A stretch of 64,000 nucleotides of DNA, from NCBI RefSeq assembly GCF_048544455.1, contig NC_133536.1, positions 165,278,825 to 165,342,824 on the forward strand, read 5' to 3'. A program made the translations under genes and the position numbers. The stretch's first letter is position 1, and every line of letters begins with the position of its first letter. Positions 1 through 12,358 of the stretch are shown here, in pieces. The notes under the pieces are model-generated. The model searched no databases. It was not told where the DNA came from and worked only from the letters and a program-made list of their open reading frames with translations. This DNA is from Silene latifolia. Taxonomy: Eukaryota > Streptophyta > Magnoliopsida > Caryophyllales > Caryophyllaceae.

Positions 1-461
1 ACCACTATGACACATTCATCTTGTTGATATTAAATATAACCGATTACATTTAATTACGAATTAACAGATTAATTCGTCCAAGCTAACATTACATACATTT
101 AAATAAATATAACTTATTATATTCAATTTACGAATTGACAGTTAATTCGTCTCAACTAATATTATTTAATCTTCATTAAATAATTGTCTCATCAACACAT
201 TGACTAACTGTTTAGTCATATAAGGTATCAATGTGATTATATTTCTATAACCACATCTCTCAAACACATCCTATAGGTGTGACCTTTAGGGACCAGTTGA
301 TCACCGCCATCTGTATGATAATAACGTCAAACTTTCTAGCAAGCCAACCGTTATTAGGTAATCATTAATCAACTGATTAAAATACGAAGTATACCCTTGT
401 GAACCTTTAAGAGATTTATTAATGTTATCACACTAATTTGTGGAGGACACAAGCTCCAACA
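1..461 (-). repeat. 3' LTR of C1 (partial, cut by window start)
   Basis: Nearly identical to the right-hand parts of the C2 LTRs (15,497-15,957 and 22,858-23,319). It ends CTCCAACA at 461, immediately followed by the complement of a purine tract. AT-rich, no coding potential. Confidence 0.9.
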
Positions 462-476
462 AACTCCCACTTGTCC
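462..476 (-). other. Polypurine tract of C1
   Basis: On the minus strand this reads GGACAAGTGGGAGTT, the usual Copia plus-strand primer tract, directly next to the LTR end at 461. The same tract is at 15,958-15,972 in C2. Confidence 0.8.
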
Positions 477-1405
477 TCACAAGTGTATGTGCGATAACCG
501 ATTCTCACATCCTAAAATTTCTCCCACTCAATGTAAAACAATTTGCAAATCCGTATTCACAAAGGTCGTATTTTACAAGCGATCATCATCAAGAGTGGTT
601 TCTCCGACTAGAGAGTAACTTAACTGATAAACGAATCATCATTCGAGCATGGCCATGCATTTCAGTTACAACTCCTCGAGTGGCCCTGAGAAATAACTAT
701 ACCTGATAAGGGTTGGACATTTTCCTCAACTCGAATCCTGCAGATGTAAGCACAGTATGAAATGACCCGAAAAAATCTACTTAGCCTCCGATTCACGTGG
801 CACAGTGAGAAAGAAACCAAAGTCACCCAAAAACTGCCTTTATCTCAAGAGACAGTCGATAGTCAAAAGAATCGACTCTAGGAACACAATGGATGTCCTA
901 GCCACGACCTGGCACCGAATGTTTTTAAACACTTAGGACTCCATTACGTTGTCACAAAAAGTTGTCCTACGAGGTATCGTTATAATCTCGCATCTGTGAT
1001 CGATCAGTTAACCGTTTGACTTATGGCTCGTTGAACCCACCATCAATCGACTGCACAATATAATAGCCGGAGTTATCAGCTCACATTGGCGATTACGGAC
1101 CAAAACAAATATAATGTAATTCAGTTCACTTTGTGGCGTTCAATGTTGTCAGTACAATCCACATGAAAAACAAAATATTATAAAAACGATGAAGTTATAA
1201 ATAGTTTATGAAAAAGATAACGTATCGAATTCATAATCAACTACTATAACTCAGGTACACGTTTAATTCTCATGGAAATAACGTGCCCTCCATGCTTATC
1301 ATATTTATATGGCTCAGTAGTAGAATCTGCTACAACTTCCTGTTTGGAACTATTCCAGCTTACCGCAGCACCATTAAGAGTAACAACGAATCTAGACTGA
1401 GATTT
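477..1405 (-). other. Noncoding 3' region of C1
   Basis: Sequence between the RNase H part and the polypurine tract. It aligns by eye with 15,973-17,150 of C2 apart from a block that C1 lacks. I see no gene in it; short open frames here are not conserved as protein between the two copies. Confidence 0.65.
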
Positions 1406-1859
1406 CTAATCATCTCGATCCATTTGGAAGCTAGCATCTGCGTAACCGATTGCGCATAGCTTAGTATCTCCTCCATAAGTCAATACCATATCCTTACTCC
1501 TCCGTAGGTACTTGAGGATATTTTTAACAGCTATCCAATGTGTTTCACCTGGATTCTTTTGGTACCGGCTCGTCATACTCAATGCATATGCCACGTCTGG
1601 ACGTGTGCATATCATGGCATACATGATTGATCCTATTGCAGATGCATAAGGAACACGACTCATGCGCTCAATCCCTTCAGGCGTCGTGGGTGACCGAGAC
1701 TTGCTCAACTGCATCCCATACGTCATTGGAAGGTTCCCCTTCTTGGAGTTGGTCATGCTGAACCTCTCAAGAATTTTATCCAAATAAGACTCCTTACTAA
1801 GTAATAACGTCCGTCGTGATCTATCTCGGTAGATACGGATTCCCAAAATGCGTTGTGCC
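1406..1859 (-). pseudogene. C1 reverse transcriptase C-terminus and RNase H start
   Basis: Minus-strand translation shows the Copia block after the RT core: YLDKILERFSM, then YASAIGSIMYAMICTRPDVA, then the RNase H start with GYADASFQ. It matches the equivalent part of C2 (17,200-17,650) almost residue for residue. It ends where the foreign element begins at 1,860 and continues at 9,084. Fossil, part of a dead element. Confidence 0.9.
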
Positions 1860-3181
1860 TGTAACACCCCCATACTCCAAGTGCCTTACCAGGACCACTC
1901 AGGTATAAGGATGCCACCATCTCGGTTACCCGAGGCATGATATTCATAAGACAATAACGAAACAACTTTATAATGATATAACTTTAGTGAAAAGTACAAC
2001 TGAAGCCAAATCCCAAAATACGGGTACAAGTTCTCAAACCAACTGTCTAATCAACTAAAAGCAAAGTTTATAAAACTACTAAGCTACAAATGGAAGACTT
2101 CTATCGTCGAGACAAAGGTGGCACATCCCAAAATCCACGTGACTCAACTCAAACTTGCTCAATTACTGCTCACCATCCCCGAATGGATCACCGCAGGTTT
2201 TACAAAACAACAATCGGGGTCAGTACTAATCACACAATTTATATATATATCAACAATAAGACAAACAGACAGCTTACACCGTCACACACACACACAATCA
2301 CACCAGTCCCATCAATCTCAATCACCGACTGTCCACTGGACCAGCCCTGCCAGTGGGGGACCGCAGCCGTATCCACCTAAGCCCCGCTCCTCATATTGAG
2401 CGATAACCCTGTCCATTAATGTGCACATCCCCTTCCGTGGCGGGTTCCACGAAGGGCGAAACAAGGGCGTGAAGCCACTCCCGCAAGTGACTCCACTCAG
2501 CCGAGAACGCATCTCGAGAACCATAGACAAACATTCACAATCACAGCCGTCACAACACAATTACTATATCAATGAAGCAATCAATCTCAACGCATCAACA
2601 ATCATCTCATTATGGGACTAATATTGAGTAGGAAATCCTACCTGGAAAGCACAACAATCAGACGGTCTCTACAGCTGTATCAAAAAGCCTCTTCTACAAA
2701 ACCTCCTCCTATCATACAAACATATAAACACTACCAAATCACAATCTACACAAAAACCCGCAAATCCCCATATTAGGGTTTAAACAACTTAAAGGAAATC
2801 CTATAAAAACGGTACATAGGTCTTACCCTCGACGCAAGGATCTCAACGGTATAACGAACGGTGAAATCCGACCTTCCAAACTCCGGGATTTGCTAACAAT
2901 GCGATTAAAGCGAAGAACGTACTTTGTTTTCTCTCTTGACAGTGATTAGGTTTTGAAAAAGTGTTTAAGAACAATGACGAAAAAGATTATATACCTAATC
3001 GCATTATTAACAAAACCCGAGAAATAACTCCCCGTAAACCGGCTACTCGATCGAGTATCCTAGTTACTCGATCGAGTACCCAACAGGTCAGAAAATATTT
3101 TAAAACGCAACTCACCCTTACTCAACAGAGTAAGGGCTACTCGATAGAGTACCTTGAGACTCATAAATACGGAGTATTACA
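1860..3181 (-). repeat. Left (3') LTR of the non-autonomous Gypsy element
   Basis: TG...CA-type ends. It matches 7,760-9,083 from about 1,898 onward. Contains a CA-rich microsatellite near 2,285 and two TCGATCGA palindromes plus degenerate ones at 3,045-3,155. The right copy has two more palindrome units in this stretch. Confidence 0.88.
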
Positions 3182-6100
3182 GTCTTCCCTCCTTAAAAAG
3201 AACTTCGTCCCCGAAGTTCAACCCATACTAAAAAACAAACATACTAGCTCGATCAAGACACAACAACGTGATTAAGAACTCTAAACAAAACTCCAACCCA
3301 AACATGAATTCGTAACACCAACTCCACTAACTATTCCTACCTCCGCAACATGGCTCACGATATCGTATCAACTCCACTATATCTCCCTCAACACTAATTC
3401 CATACACTACCAACTAGCTCCGTAATATATCATCCAGAGCCAATCAAATATCAAAATACCTATAACATCAAACGGAATGTTACATTCTACCACCCTTAAA
3501 AGGAACTTCGTCCTCGAAGTTTACTCAGACTCATAACATCATCCTCCAACTGTCAACACTATATAAAATATTCTCACACTTTGAAGCATCACACTACTAC
3601 AAGCACGGCCATGGCCTTTTAACAACATCAACTACAAAATATACAACTTCCTTCTTTATGCTACACCAACACTCTACTGCGAATATACCACCATATGCAC
3701 AAACATCAAAATCTCTTTTATCGCATCATACTTCTCTTAAGATAAATGTTACGTCCTCGTAACTCACTAATACTAAATCCTAGCTATATCGTCTCATTAT
3801 CCTCATCACCACCGCATGTCAAAGATAACCACCTATAATCTAAACACTCGCCATGCATATATCTACGGCTCTCTTACTTAAACATTTCTCATACCTCAAC
3901 TTATTCGACACACCACCTAACCTTTACCATAAAACTCGTAGCAAAAACACCATACTAATTCTCCATTATTACTGCAAAACAACATACCTCTCTATAGGTA
4001 CTGCAAAACAACATACCTCTCTATGTAAAGCACCTATCTCCCAAAAGCATAACTCACGATCCACACTCGTTACGTACACTCACACTAGATCCTCAAGTTC
4101 TTTCCTTCATTACCGCAAAACTCATACATAAATTAACATGACACTAATTTTCCCAACACCCTACACTCACTGTCTCAACAAAGGATTATGAACCACCGGC
4201 ATCTTTCAGGTCATTACCACACATGTTTTACGAATCACTTGCCATTACCATGTCCACTAAAGCATTATCTAGAACAAGATCAAAATTATCAGAATAACCT
4301 CTCACAACCGTGTCCCATCAACAGAATATCACTATACCATGACAACAGCGAAAACATATACAACTCTATTTCATATCATACTCTACCCTCATTCCCAACT
4401 TAACCTGGTAAAGAAAACATCAATAAACAAGACAACTGTCTATCTGCACCAACTGAAACTCGCAGGGAGCAACATCGAACAAAACAACAATCTATGTATA
4501 ACTGTTATGTACTTTCGAAACTCGAATCATAATCATCCTGCCTACTCCACCACATCCGGTGACGGCATCACAACACCGCCACCAACAGCCACACCGCAGT
4601 GCGAAAATACCCGCATCACAACACTAAATACCGTGCCCGGATCACCATCCGAGGCACCACAACCACATCAATAGTCATCACAACTTACACAATCCCATAA
4701 GCACTGACTCAACATAACTTCTTGGACAAGAAAAACTTACTCAAATCCACTTTACTAAATCACAAGCAACATACTATATGAATTAAACAGATAATAACCT
4801 CATGAATATCATCCCCTTACCACATCACGGAATAATATATATCATGAATACATACAAGTATAACCAGTCATGCCAGATCAATCAAATTATTACCTTTTTG
4901 AATATTATTCAGTTAAATTACCGTGTCCAACATATATTACAGAACATTCAGATAACAACATTATAACTATCACACCATACCGCTTCTCGTGAGGTCACAA
5001 CCTCACACCAACATTTATATACATCTTAGACTCATAATCACATCCAACTATCTAGTCAATCCTGATCACGTAAGTTACCACCTGATAAAAGTTACCTCTC
5101 ACCCGAGCTTAACTCGTATACCCCTCATAACATATTCTTCCATTATCATATCTATCACCCCCTGCCAATTGTAACCATGCCATTAATACTCAACTACTAA
5201 CAACCGCCTCATATAACCACCTCTTATACTCTCTCACAACCATACCTATCAATCTGGTCTCTACAAAATCAGCCTCTTTAGAATTGTTACCTTTCTAATA
5301 TACCATCACCCTTAACCACTAGTCAAAAACCATAACACTACCACTGTCCGGACATCAAACCTCTTACACTCATCTCTAAACATCACGATTTCTTTACGAT
5401 CTTTGGTTATCATCCCAAACAACGAACATCAAATCCATCAACAAAATTACCTCAACATTATTCCCAATACTATCCTTAATTGTATCATCATCTAACTCTC
5501 CACCAAAATCTCATATCCTGCAGATATTCTACCAACTTCTTACTTTCCTTAATTTCTCAAAACTCAAGACTAATCTTGTTGTTCCGAAGCTCCTGTATAA
5601 TCATTAATTCAATTCCTCATGATAGTATCATGCATCTTGACGATTCCTTACTTTTATATCACATAACTCCGGTGAACATTTTCTTAGTTTTACTCCCCTC
5701 ATGTTTTTCTTTTTACACTCGACTAAAGTAATTAACCATTCAACTCCTTATTACTTCTTCCTAACTCTTTAGTGCTCCGATCACCTTCTCATTGCTCCAA
5801 AATTTCAATCCCATTATTTCTTATCGATATTATCTCATTCTTCCTTACTATGGGTCCCCTCTCATCACTCCACTCACTCACACTTGTCGCTAATTTGTCC
5901 ATAAAAATCAACGTTTAAAGTTCAAACAATTACATCTCTAGAAATCAAAATTCTTTTTATACCGTTAATTGCCCAAGGAAATCACACATTAGTTTCGTCT
6001 CTCGATAACACAAATTTCCAAACTCAGTCACTATCTGCAAATCCACGTCGCGACATGTCTCCATTAAGTTCACTATATACCACTCTTCTCAATTCCTCTA

Positions 6101-7759
6101 AAACGACCTTTCATTACATATATTCTTACTCAACACTATTTCTAACCATCTCCGTCCATAATTCGTTATACATCTTAGGTTGCTACTATCCACATCCTTT
6201 CTTTCAATCTTTTCATTCTCACGTTCCTTAAACTTACATCACTCTTTGCCCACATTCACTTACTCTTACATTACTCAACACACAATCATATCACTCATCC
6301 CGTCTCACAAAAACATGCTTTATGCCTCAATTAAGCCATTCCAATCTCCCTTTTCTTTTTCCACTATCTATCACAACACATAGAACTCATGTCCTCCCAC
6401 CGAACTCCTACTCACCACAGGTGCCACTCACTACACCATAAGATTGGGTAACTTACGCATCAGGATCAACATACATGTAAAACGGTGCATAAAGAAGCAA
6501 AATAATACCTTTGAATTAAATATAATATGCAACGAATGTCAAAAGATAAGCATATGACCCAAAACAGGGGTCACTAGATCGAGTACAGGCCCCTCGATCG
6601 AGTAAGTGCCTTACTCGATCGAGTAGGTGAAGATCAGAAGCACGTAAAACAAATTACCAGGGCCACTCGATCGAGTAACTGACGTACTCGATCGAGTTCC
6701 CCCCTACTCGATCGAGTACCAAGGCTACTCGATCGAGTACCTACGCATTTCTCAGCACTGTCCAGTTTTCATAAAACAGTCATAACTCACTCATTTCTTG
6801 GTCGTTTTGGGCGTATGACCTATCGTTAGAATCGTAAAAGAACAAGCTATCACCTCCAATTGGAATCACATTAAAATCATTTATGCATCTCAAGTTATAA
6901 CAGTTTAAAGACAACCTCTTTACAATCGAAAAAAAACATAACTACTTGATTTTACTTCCAAACAACTTAAACGACAACAAGGTAAACAAAAACAACCCAA
7001 TACTCATGAAACCAGTAGCCCCAATCACATATTACTATTTTCAAAAGCAAAGCAACAACATTCATCATGCACTACCCACATGCTTTTATTCTATAGCCTT
7101 TCGTAAGACAAATCATACTCATACATTACAAATCCTATTTCCATGTTACTAATACAACAATATTACAAATACACTTCGTCACCTAAACATATTCATAATA
7201 AAAAAATACGTATTCTCATGCTATTGCCACTCCATATTTTCCAATCAATTCATCCATTTCAACCACATTCTTCATACAATATGTACATATGAACAATAGT
7301 AGGCATGTATATGAAATCATTATATAAAATTACACAAACAAGATTATGTATAATCATATCACCTATGAACTACTCCCTTTTTCCACCACATTACTCATCA
7401 TTCTCATACACTTTTCTAACAATTCCAACCAGCATTGTAAACCAACTATCATGCAACATGCTTTCAATCAACAACAGTTCTATATACTTCACCAACCTTG
7501 CATTCACAATCTAAACCTTTTACTCCAACATCCAACAATTGCAACATACATCATCACATCCACATACGAACTAACAAGCATCACATACGACCTTGACATA
7601 CACCCCCCCATGTGACCGGTTCAAAATTGTAGGGCAAGTTCGCGACTTTAGGACGTCTCCCAAGCCTTTGCATTAGCTCCTACAACCTTTACCCCGGGTT
7701 CATTTTAATTGACTCCTTAGATTCATTAGATTTATTGGTTACAGGTTTCAGGATCGTCG
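3182..7759 (-). other. Interior of the non-autonomous element, no gene seen
   Basis: Apart from two copies of the chromovirus polyprotein 3' end (about 3,182-3,225 and 3,480-3,530), nothing recognisable. The plus strand is strikingly G-poor and C-rich for several kilobases: lines I counted near 4,200, 5,520 and 7,380 have 2-6 G per 60 bases against 14-18 C. Open frames here are short and look like compositional artefacts rich in Ser, Thr, His and Pro. A cluster of six TCGATCGA palindromes lies at 6,560-6,745. Confidence 0.7.
6560..6745. repeat. Cluster of TACTCGATCGAGTA palindromes
   Basis: Six exact TCGATCGA cores, most within the 14-bp palindrome TACTCGATCGAGTA, at irregular spacing. The same motif is in this element's LTRs and in the Athila-like elements further right. 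Confidence 0.9.
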
Positions 7760-9083
7760 CTCAGGTATAAGGATGCCACCATCTCGGTTACCCGAGGCAT
7801 GATATTCATAAGACAATAACGAAACAACTTTATAATGATATAACTTTAGTGAAAAGTACAACTGAAGCCAAATCCCAAAATACGGGTACAAGTTCTCAAA
7901 CCAACTGTCTAATCAAATAAAAGCAAAGTTTATAAAACTACTAAGCTACAGCGGAAGACTTCTATTGTCAGACAGTGGCACATCCCAGCAATCCCACGTG
8001 ACTCAACTCAAACCTGCTCAATTACTGCTCACCATCCCCGAATGGATCACCGCAGGTTTTACAAAACAACAACCGGGGTTAGTACTAATCACACAATTTA
8101 TATATATATCAACAATAAGACAAACAGACAGCTTACACCGTCACACACACACACACAATCACACCAGTCCCATCAATTTCAATCACCGACTGTCCACTGG
8201 ACCAGCCCTGCTAGTGGGGGACCGCAACCGTACCCACCTAAGCCCCGCTCCTCATATTGAGCGATAATCCTGTCCATTAATGCGCACATCCCCTTCCGTG
8301 GCGGGTTCCACGAAGGGCGAAACTAGGGCGTGAAGCCACTCCCGCAAGTGACTCCACTCAGCCGAGAACGCATCTCGAGAACCATAGACAAACTTTCACA
8401 ATCACAACCGTCACAACACAATTACTATATCAATGAAGCAATCAATCTCAACGCATCAACAATCATCTCATTATGGGACTAATACTGAGTAGGAAATCCT
8501 ACCTGGAAAGCACAACAATCAGACGGTCTCTACAGCTGTATAAAAAAGCCTCTTCTACAAAACCTCCTCCTATCATACAAACATATAAACACTACCAAAT
8601 CACAATCTACACAAAAACTCCCAAATCCCCATATTAGGGTTTAAACAACTTAAAGGAAATACTATAAAAACGGTACATAGGTCTTACCCTCGACGCAAGG
8701 ATCTCAACGGTATAACAAACAGTGAAATCCGACCTTCTAAACTCCGGGATTTGCTAACAATGCGATTAAAGCGAAGAACGTACTTTGTTTTCTCTCTTGA
8801 CAGTGATTAGGTTTTGAAAAAGTGTTTAAGAACAATGACGGAAAAGATTATATACCTAATCACATTATTAACAAAACCCGAGAAATAACTCCCCGTAAAC
8901 CGGCTACTCAATCGAGTAGCTAAGGTACTCGATCGAGTGCCCCCTTACTCGATCGAGTAACCTAGTTACTCGATCGAGTACCCAACAGGTCAGAAACTAT
9001 TTTAAAACGCAACTCACCCTTACTCGACAGAGTAAGGGCTACTCGATCGAGTACCCCGAGACTCATAAATACGGAGTATTACA
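7760..9083 (-). repeat. Right (5') LTR of the non-autonomous Gypsy element
   Basis: Matches 1,898-3,181 at high identity by eye, with an extra block of about 40 bp of palindromes at about 8,920-8,965. Four TCGATCGA cores at 8,930-9,050. The inner edge does not reach the expected LTR terminus and no primer-binding site could be found beside it. Confidence 0.85.
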
Positions 9084-9830
9084 GTGCCTCACCCAGATCT
9101 TTCATCCGGAAATGGTTCTTCAACCATCCTTTAACCGAAGATAGGAGAGGAATGTCATTCCCAATCAAGAGTATGTCATTGACATACAATATCAAGAATA
9201 CAATCTTACTCCCACTCGACTTGGTATATAAGCATGGTTCCTCGACCGATCGAGTAAAACCATACTCTTTTATCACCTGGTCGAAACGATGATTCCAACT
9301 CCGAGAAGCTTGCTTAAGTCCATAAATGGAACGCTTAAGCTTGCATACTTTATTAGGATGTTCAGGATCTATGAAACCTTCGGGTTGCACCATGTATAAC
9401 TCTTCCTCCAAATAACCGTTTAAGAAGGCGGTTTTTACATCCATTTGCCAAATTTCATAGTCATGAAAGGCGGCAATCGTTAAGATTGTCCGAATGGAAC
9501 GTAGCATGACTACAGGTGCAAAAATCCCATCATAATGCAATCCGTGCACTTGATTGAAACCTTTTGCCACTAGTCGTGCCTTATAGGTATCTGGTTGCAC
9601 GTCTACATAACGCTTTATTTTGTAAAGCCATTTGCACTGTAGAGGTTTTAGCTTATTAGGTAAATCAACTAGATTCCATACGTTATTCTCATACATGGAG
9701 TCCATCTCGGATTGCATGGCTTCGAGCCATAGCTTTGAGTCGGAACAGGTCATGGCACCTTTATAGGTAGCGGGTTTATTACTCTCCAGGAGTAAAACGT
9801 CATTCTCCTCGACCATACTAATGTATCTGT
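9084..9830 (-). pseudogene. C1 reverse transcriptase core
   Basis: Minus-strand translation shows the Copia RT signatures: CKWLYKIKR, KARLVAKGF, the DVKTAFLNG block, QPEGF, YGLKQASR and the catalytic-site region near 9,170. Target-site copy GTGCC lies at its left edge. Fossil, in a dead element. Confidence 0.92.
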
Positions 9831-10079
9831 CCGGAGGATTAGAGACTCTACCCGAACTCCTAGGTTCCTCAGGAATATTACAACTTCCACTATCTGTTCC
9901 TCGGTTGTTGGTTCTGGAACCTCCGACAGCTCGAAGGTTCTATTACTTATCTTGTTCTCGAGAAATTCTTTCTCTAAGAACGTCGCACTAGCCGCAACAA
10001 AAACTCGATGTTCGGTAGGCGAATAGAAGTAATGACCAAATGTTCCTTTTGGATAACCTATAAAGTATGTCTTGACCGA

Positions 10080-10930
10080 TCGCGGGCCGAGCTTATCCTC
10101 GTGTCTCCACTTGACATAAGCCTCGCAGCCCTAAACCCGAATAAAGGACAAGTTAGGGACCGTTCCCCTCCACATTTCATATGGAGTCTTGTCGACAGCT
10201 TTAGTCGGACTTCGGTTAAGTATAAGAGCAGCTGACAAAAGAGCATAACTCCATAATGAATCTGGCACTACCGTGAGACTCATCATGGATCGAACCATAT
10301 CCAGTAAGGTTTGATTTCTCCGTTCGGACACACCATTTAATTGAGGTGTTCCAGGTGGAGTTAACTGTAGTACGATTCCACAGTCTTTAAGGTGTTGATC
10401 AAACTCATTTGAAAGATATTCGCCACCCCGATCTGAACGGAGTGCTTTAACCTTTCTACCCAGTTGGTACTGAACCCTGTTCTGGTATTCCTTGAATTTC
10501 TCAAAGGACTCACTTTTATGCTTCATTAAGTAGACATGTCTGTATCTACTCAAATCGTCCGTGAAAGTGATAAAATATCTATAGCCATCTCTAGCGGTAA
10601 TTGACATAGGTCCACAAACATCAGTATGTATGAGTCCTAATAGGTCACTAGCGCACATTCCAACACCTTTGAAGGACATTCGAGTCATATTGCCAATGAG
10701 ACATGATTCACACGTGCCATATGTAGAAAATTCGAATGCGGGAATAGTCCCATTATCGACGAGTTTCTTTACGCATTTCTCATTTATGTGTCCCATTCGA
10801 CAATGCCATAGATAGGTTTGATCTTTGTCACAAACCTTTAATTTCTTATTATTTATGTGTAATTCTTCCGTGGTTTGATTTAAGATGTAAATTCCATTGA
10901 TGGAAACTGTTTTGCCATAAATCATTTCAT
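10080..10930 (-). pseudogene. C1 integrase region
   Basis: Minus-strand translation shows the pre-integrase zinc finger (LWHCRMGH, then CESC about 30 residues on), the DDE core (HTDVCGP and RSDRGGEY blocks) and the NGVSERRNQT block that precedes the catalytic glutamate side. Same arrangement as C2. Fossil. Confidence 0.9.
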
Positions 10931-11035
10931 AAAAAGAAAATACAGCTATTATCCTTTATTGAAAATGCAAAACCGTCTTTAGCAAGTACGGAAACTGAAA
11001 TAATGTTCTTAGATAAACTGGGTACATAGTAACAG

Positions 11036-12307
11036 TTATAAAAATAACTCAAAACCACTAGGGAGTTGAATTACGTATGTTCCCTTCGAGACTGCAGCAA
11101 CTCGTGCTCCATTCCCGACTCGCAGGTCCACATCACCCTTTTCGAGAGGCATGATGTTCTTTAGGTCCTGCAAATAATTACACAGATGAGAACCACAACC
11201 AGTATCAAGTACCCAAGTTCCGAAACTTGCATGATTTATCTCAATCATATGAATATAAGATGACATACCAACATGAACGACGCGGCCTGCTTTTATGTCC
11301 TCACGGTACATGGGACAGTTCCTTCTCCAATGTCCAGTCTTGTGACAATGGTGGCACTCAATGTCACCGCCCTTGCTCTTTGTCTTGTCCTGTGAGCCAC
11401 TAGTCTCACCAGGCCCACTCTTACCGTTTCCTGGCTTCTTGAACTTTGGCTTACCTACAGCTAGGTCGCCATGAGCCTTGCCCTTACCTTTACTTTTATT
11501 GGAAATCATGATAACATCCTGCTTCATGCTCCCACTCAATTTCATATCCTTCTCGGTCTGTACAAGAAGGGAGTGTAGCTCATGAGGACTCTTTTTCAAG
11601 TCATTCATGTAGTAGTTCGCCCTGAAAAGGGCAAAACCATCATGAAGAGAATGAAGCATTCGGTCAATGACAATGCTCTCACTGATTTTGCAATTAAGTG
11701 CCTCCAATTTCTCGACATTCTCAATCATGTTAAGAATGTGTGGGCTAACCGGTTGGCCCTTTTGGAGTTTCGCATCAAAGAAGCGACATGTATGCTCATA
11801 AGTAACGATTCTCGGTGCCTTTGAGAATTCATTAGTGAGCGTGGTAAAAATCTTGTTTACACCTTGGGCAATGAAGCGTCTCTGCAAATTGGTTTCCATT
11901 GCAAAGATGAGTACGTTCTTTATCGCACCCGCTTCCATAACGAAATCACTATAAGCGAGTGACTCGTTGACTCCTACATTGGGGCCTGGTTTACGGTATT
12001 GGCTCGATTAAGTACCGAGCTTACCGTCGTCGCAATGGCAGCATTCCGTAGTCTTTGCCTCCCGATCCGCAAAGTTGGACCCGTCATTTTTCAGATGTGT
12101 GAACTGATTCATGTTGTCCATAAAAACTTTCACCAGACGCGCGATCAAGTGTGGCACTTGGCATTGGGATTTCGTTATTTCCACCATTTGTTGTAACAAG
12201 AAATTAACGTGTTCTACACCGCGAAAAGAAAATTGAATAATAAGCCTATGCATCGATTTGATTTTTAAGTCTAATGCAATACTGTTATAACGCGAAGACT
12301 CATGCAT
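11036..12307 (-). pseudogene. C1 gag and protease region
   Basis: Minus-strand translation shows a Copia gag (UBN2-like), a CCHC zinc knuckle (CHHCHKTGHWRRNC, about 11,325-11,365) and the aspartic protease signature LDTGCGSH near 11,205. Matches 19,551-20,789 of C2. Fossil. Confidence 0.9.
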
Positions 12308-12358
12308 TTATACAATTGACCTTCCTCAATAATTATATAAATGATCCCAAGACTCAAT

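Larger units (their letters stand above)
1860..9083 (-). mobile_element. Non-autonomous Gypsy-type LTR element inserted in C1
   Basis: A 7.2-kb insertion starting TGTAACACCC and ending GTATTACA, flanked by the 5-bp target duplication GTGCC (1,855-1,859 and 9,084-9,088); removing it rejoins the C1 RT reading as seen in C2. The ends carry direct repeats of about 1.3 kb. Just inside the left LTR, the minus strand reads the 3' end typical of chromovirus (Tekay/Del-type) polyproteins, an acidic FEDE-like stretch followed by a purine tract, giving a minus orientation. No gag or pol can be recognised in the 4.6-kb interior, so it resembles a LARD. The right LTR lacks its innermost about 38 bp. Broken. 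LTR similarity suggests an age of order one to a few million years. Confidence 0.85.
1..12358 (-). mobile_element. Copia LTR retrotransposon C1, broken and interrupted
   Basis: Ty1/Copia element read on the minus strand. Its 3' LTR is cut by the window start and ends at 461. Going up in coordinate come the polypurine tract, about 0.9 kb of noncoding sequence, the RT/RNase H part, a 7.2-kb foreign insertion (1,860-9,083), the rest of RT, integrase, protease and gag, then only about 50 bp of leader. At 12,358 it abuts an LTR in the opposite direction, so its 5' LTR is not in normal place. The order gag-protease-integrase-RT-RNase H identifies Copia. It is closely related to C2 (14,983-23,319). 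The element is dead, with many breaks. Lineage within Copia was not assigned. Confidence 0.9.

Noticed and set aside
3853-7615. Several open frames of 60-110 codons on the plus strand
   Set aside because: They lie in the G-poor interior of a non-autonomous element, are Ser/Thr/His/Pro-rich by composition and show no family signature.
9239-9255. CGACCGATCGAGT in Copia RT as part of the palindrome family
   Set aside because: One base off the core and explained by conserved RT codons; the same codons are in C2 near 17,820.
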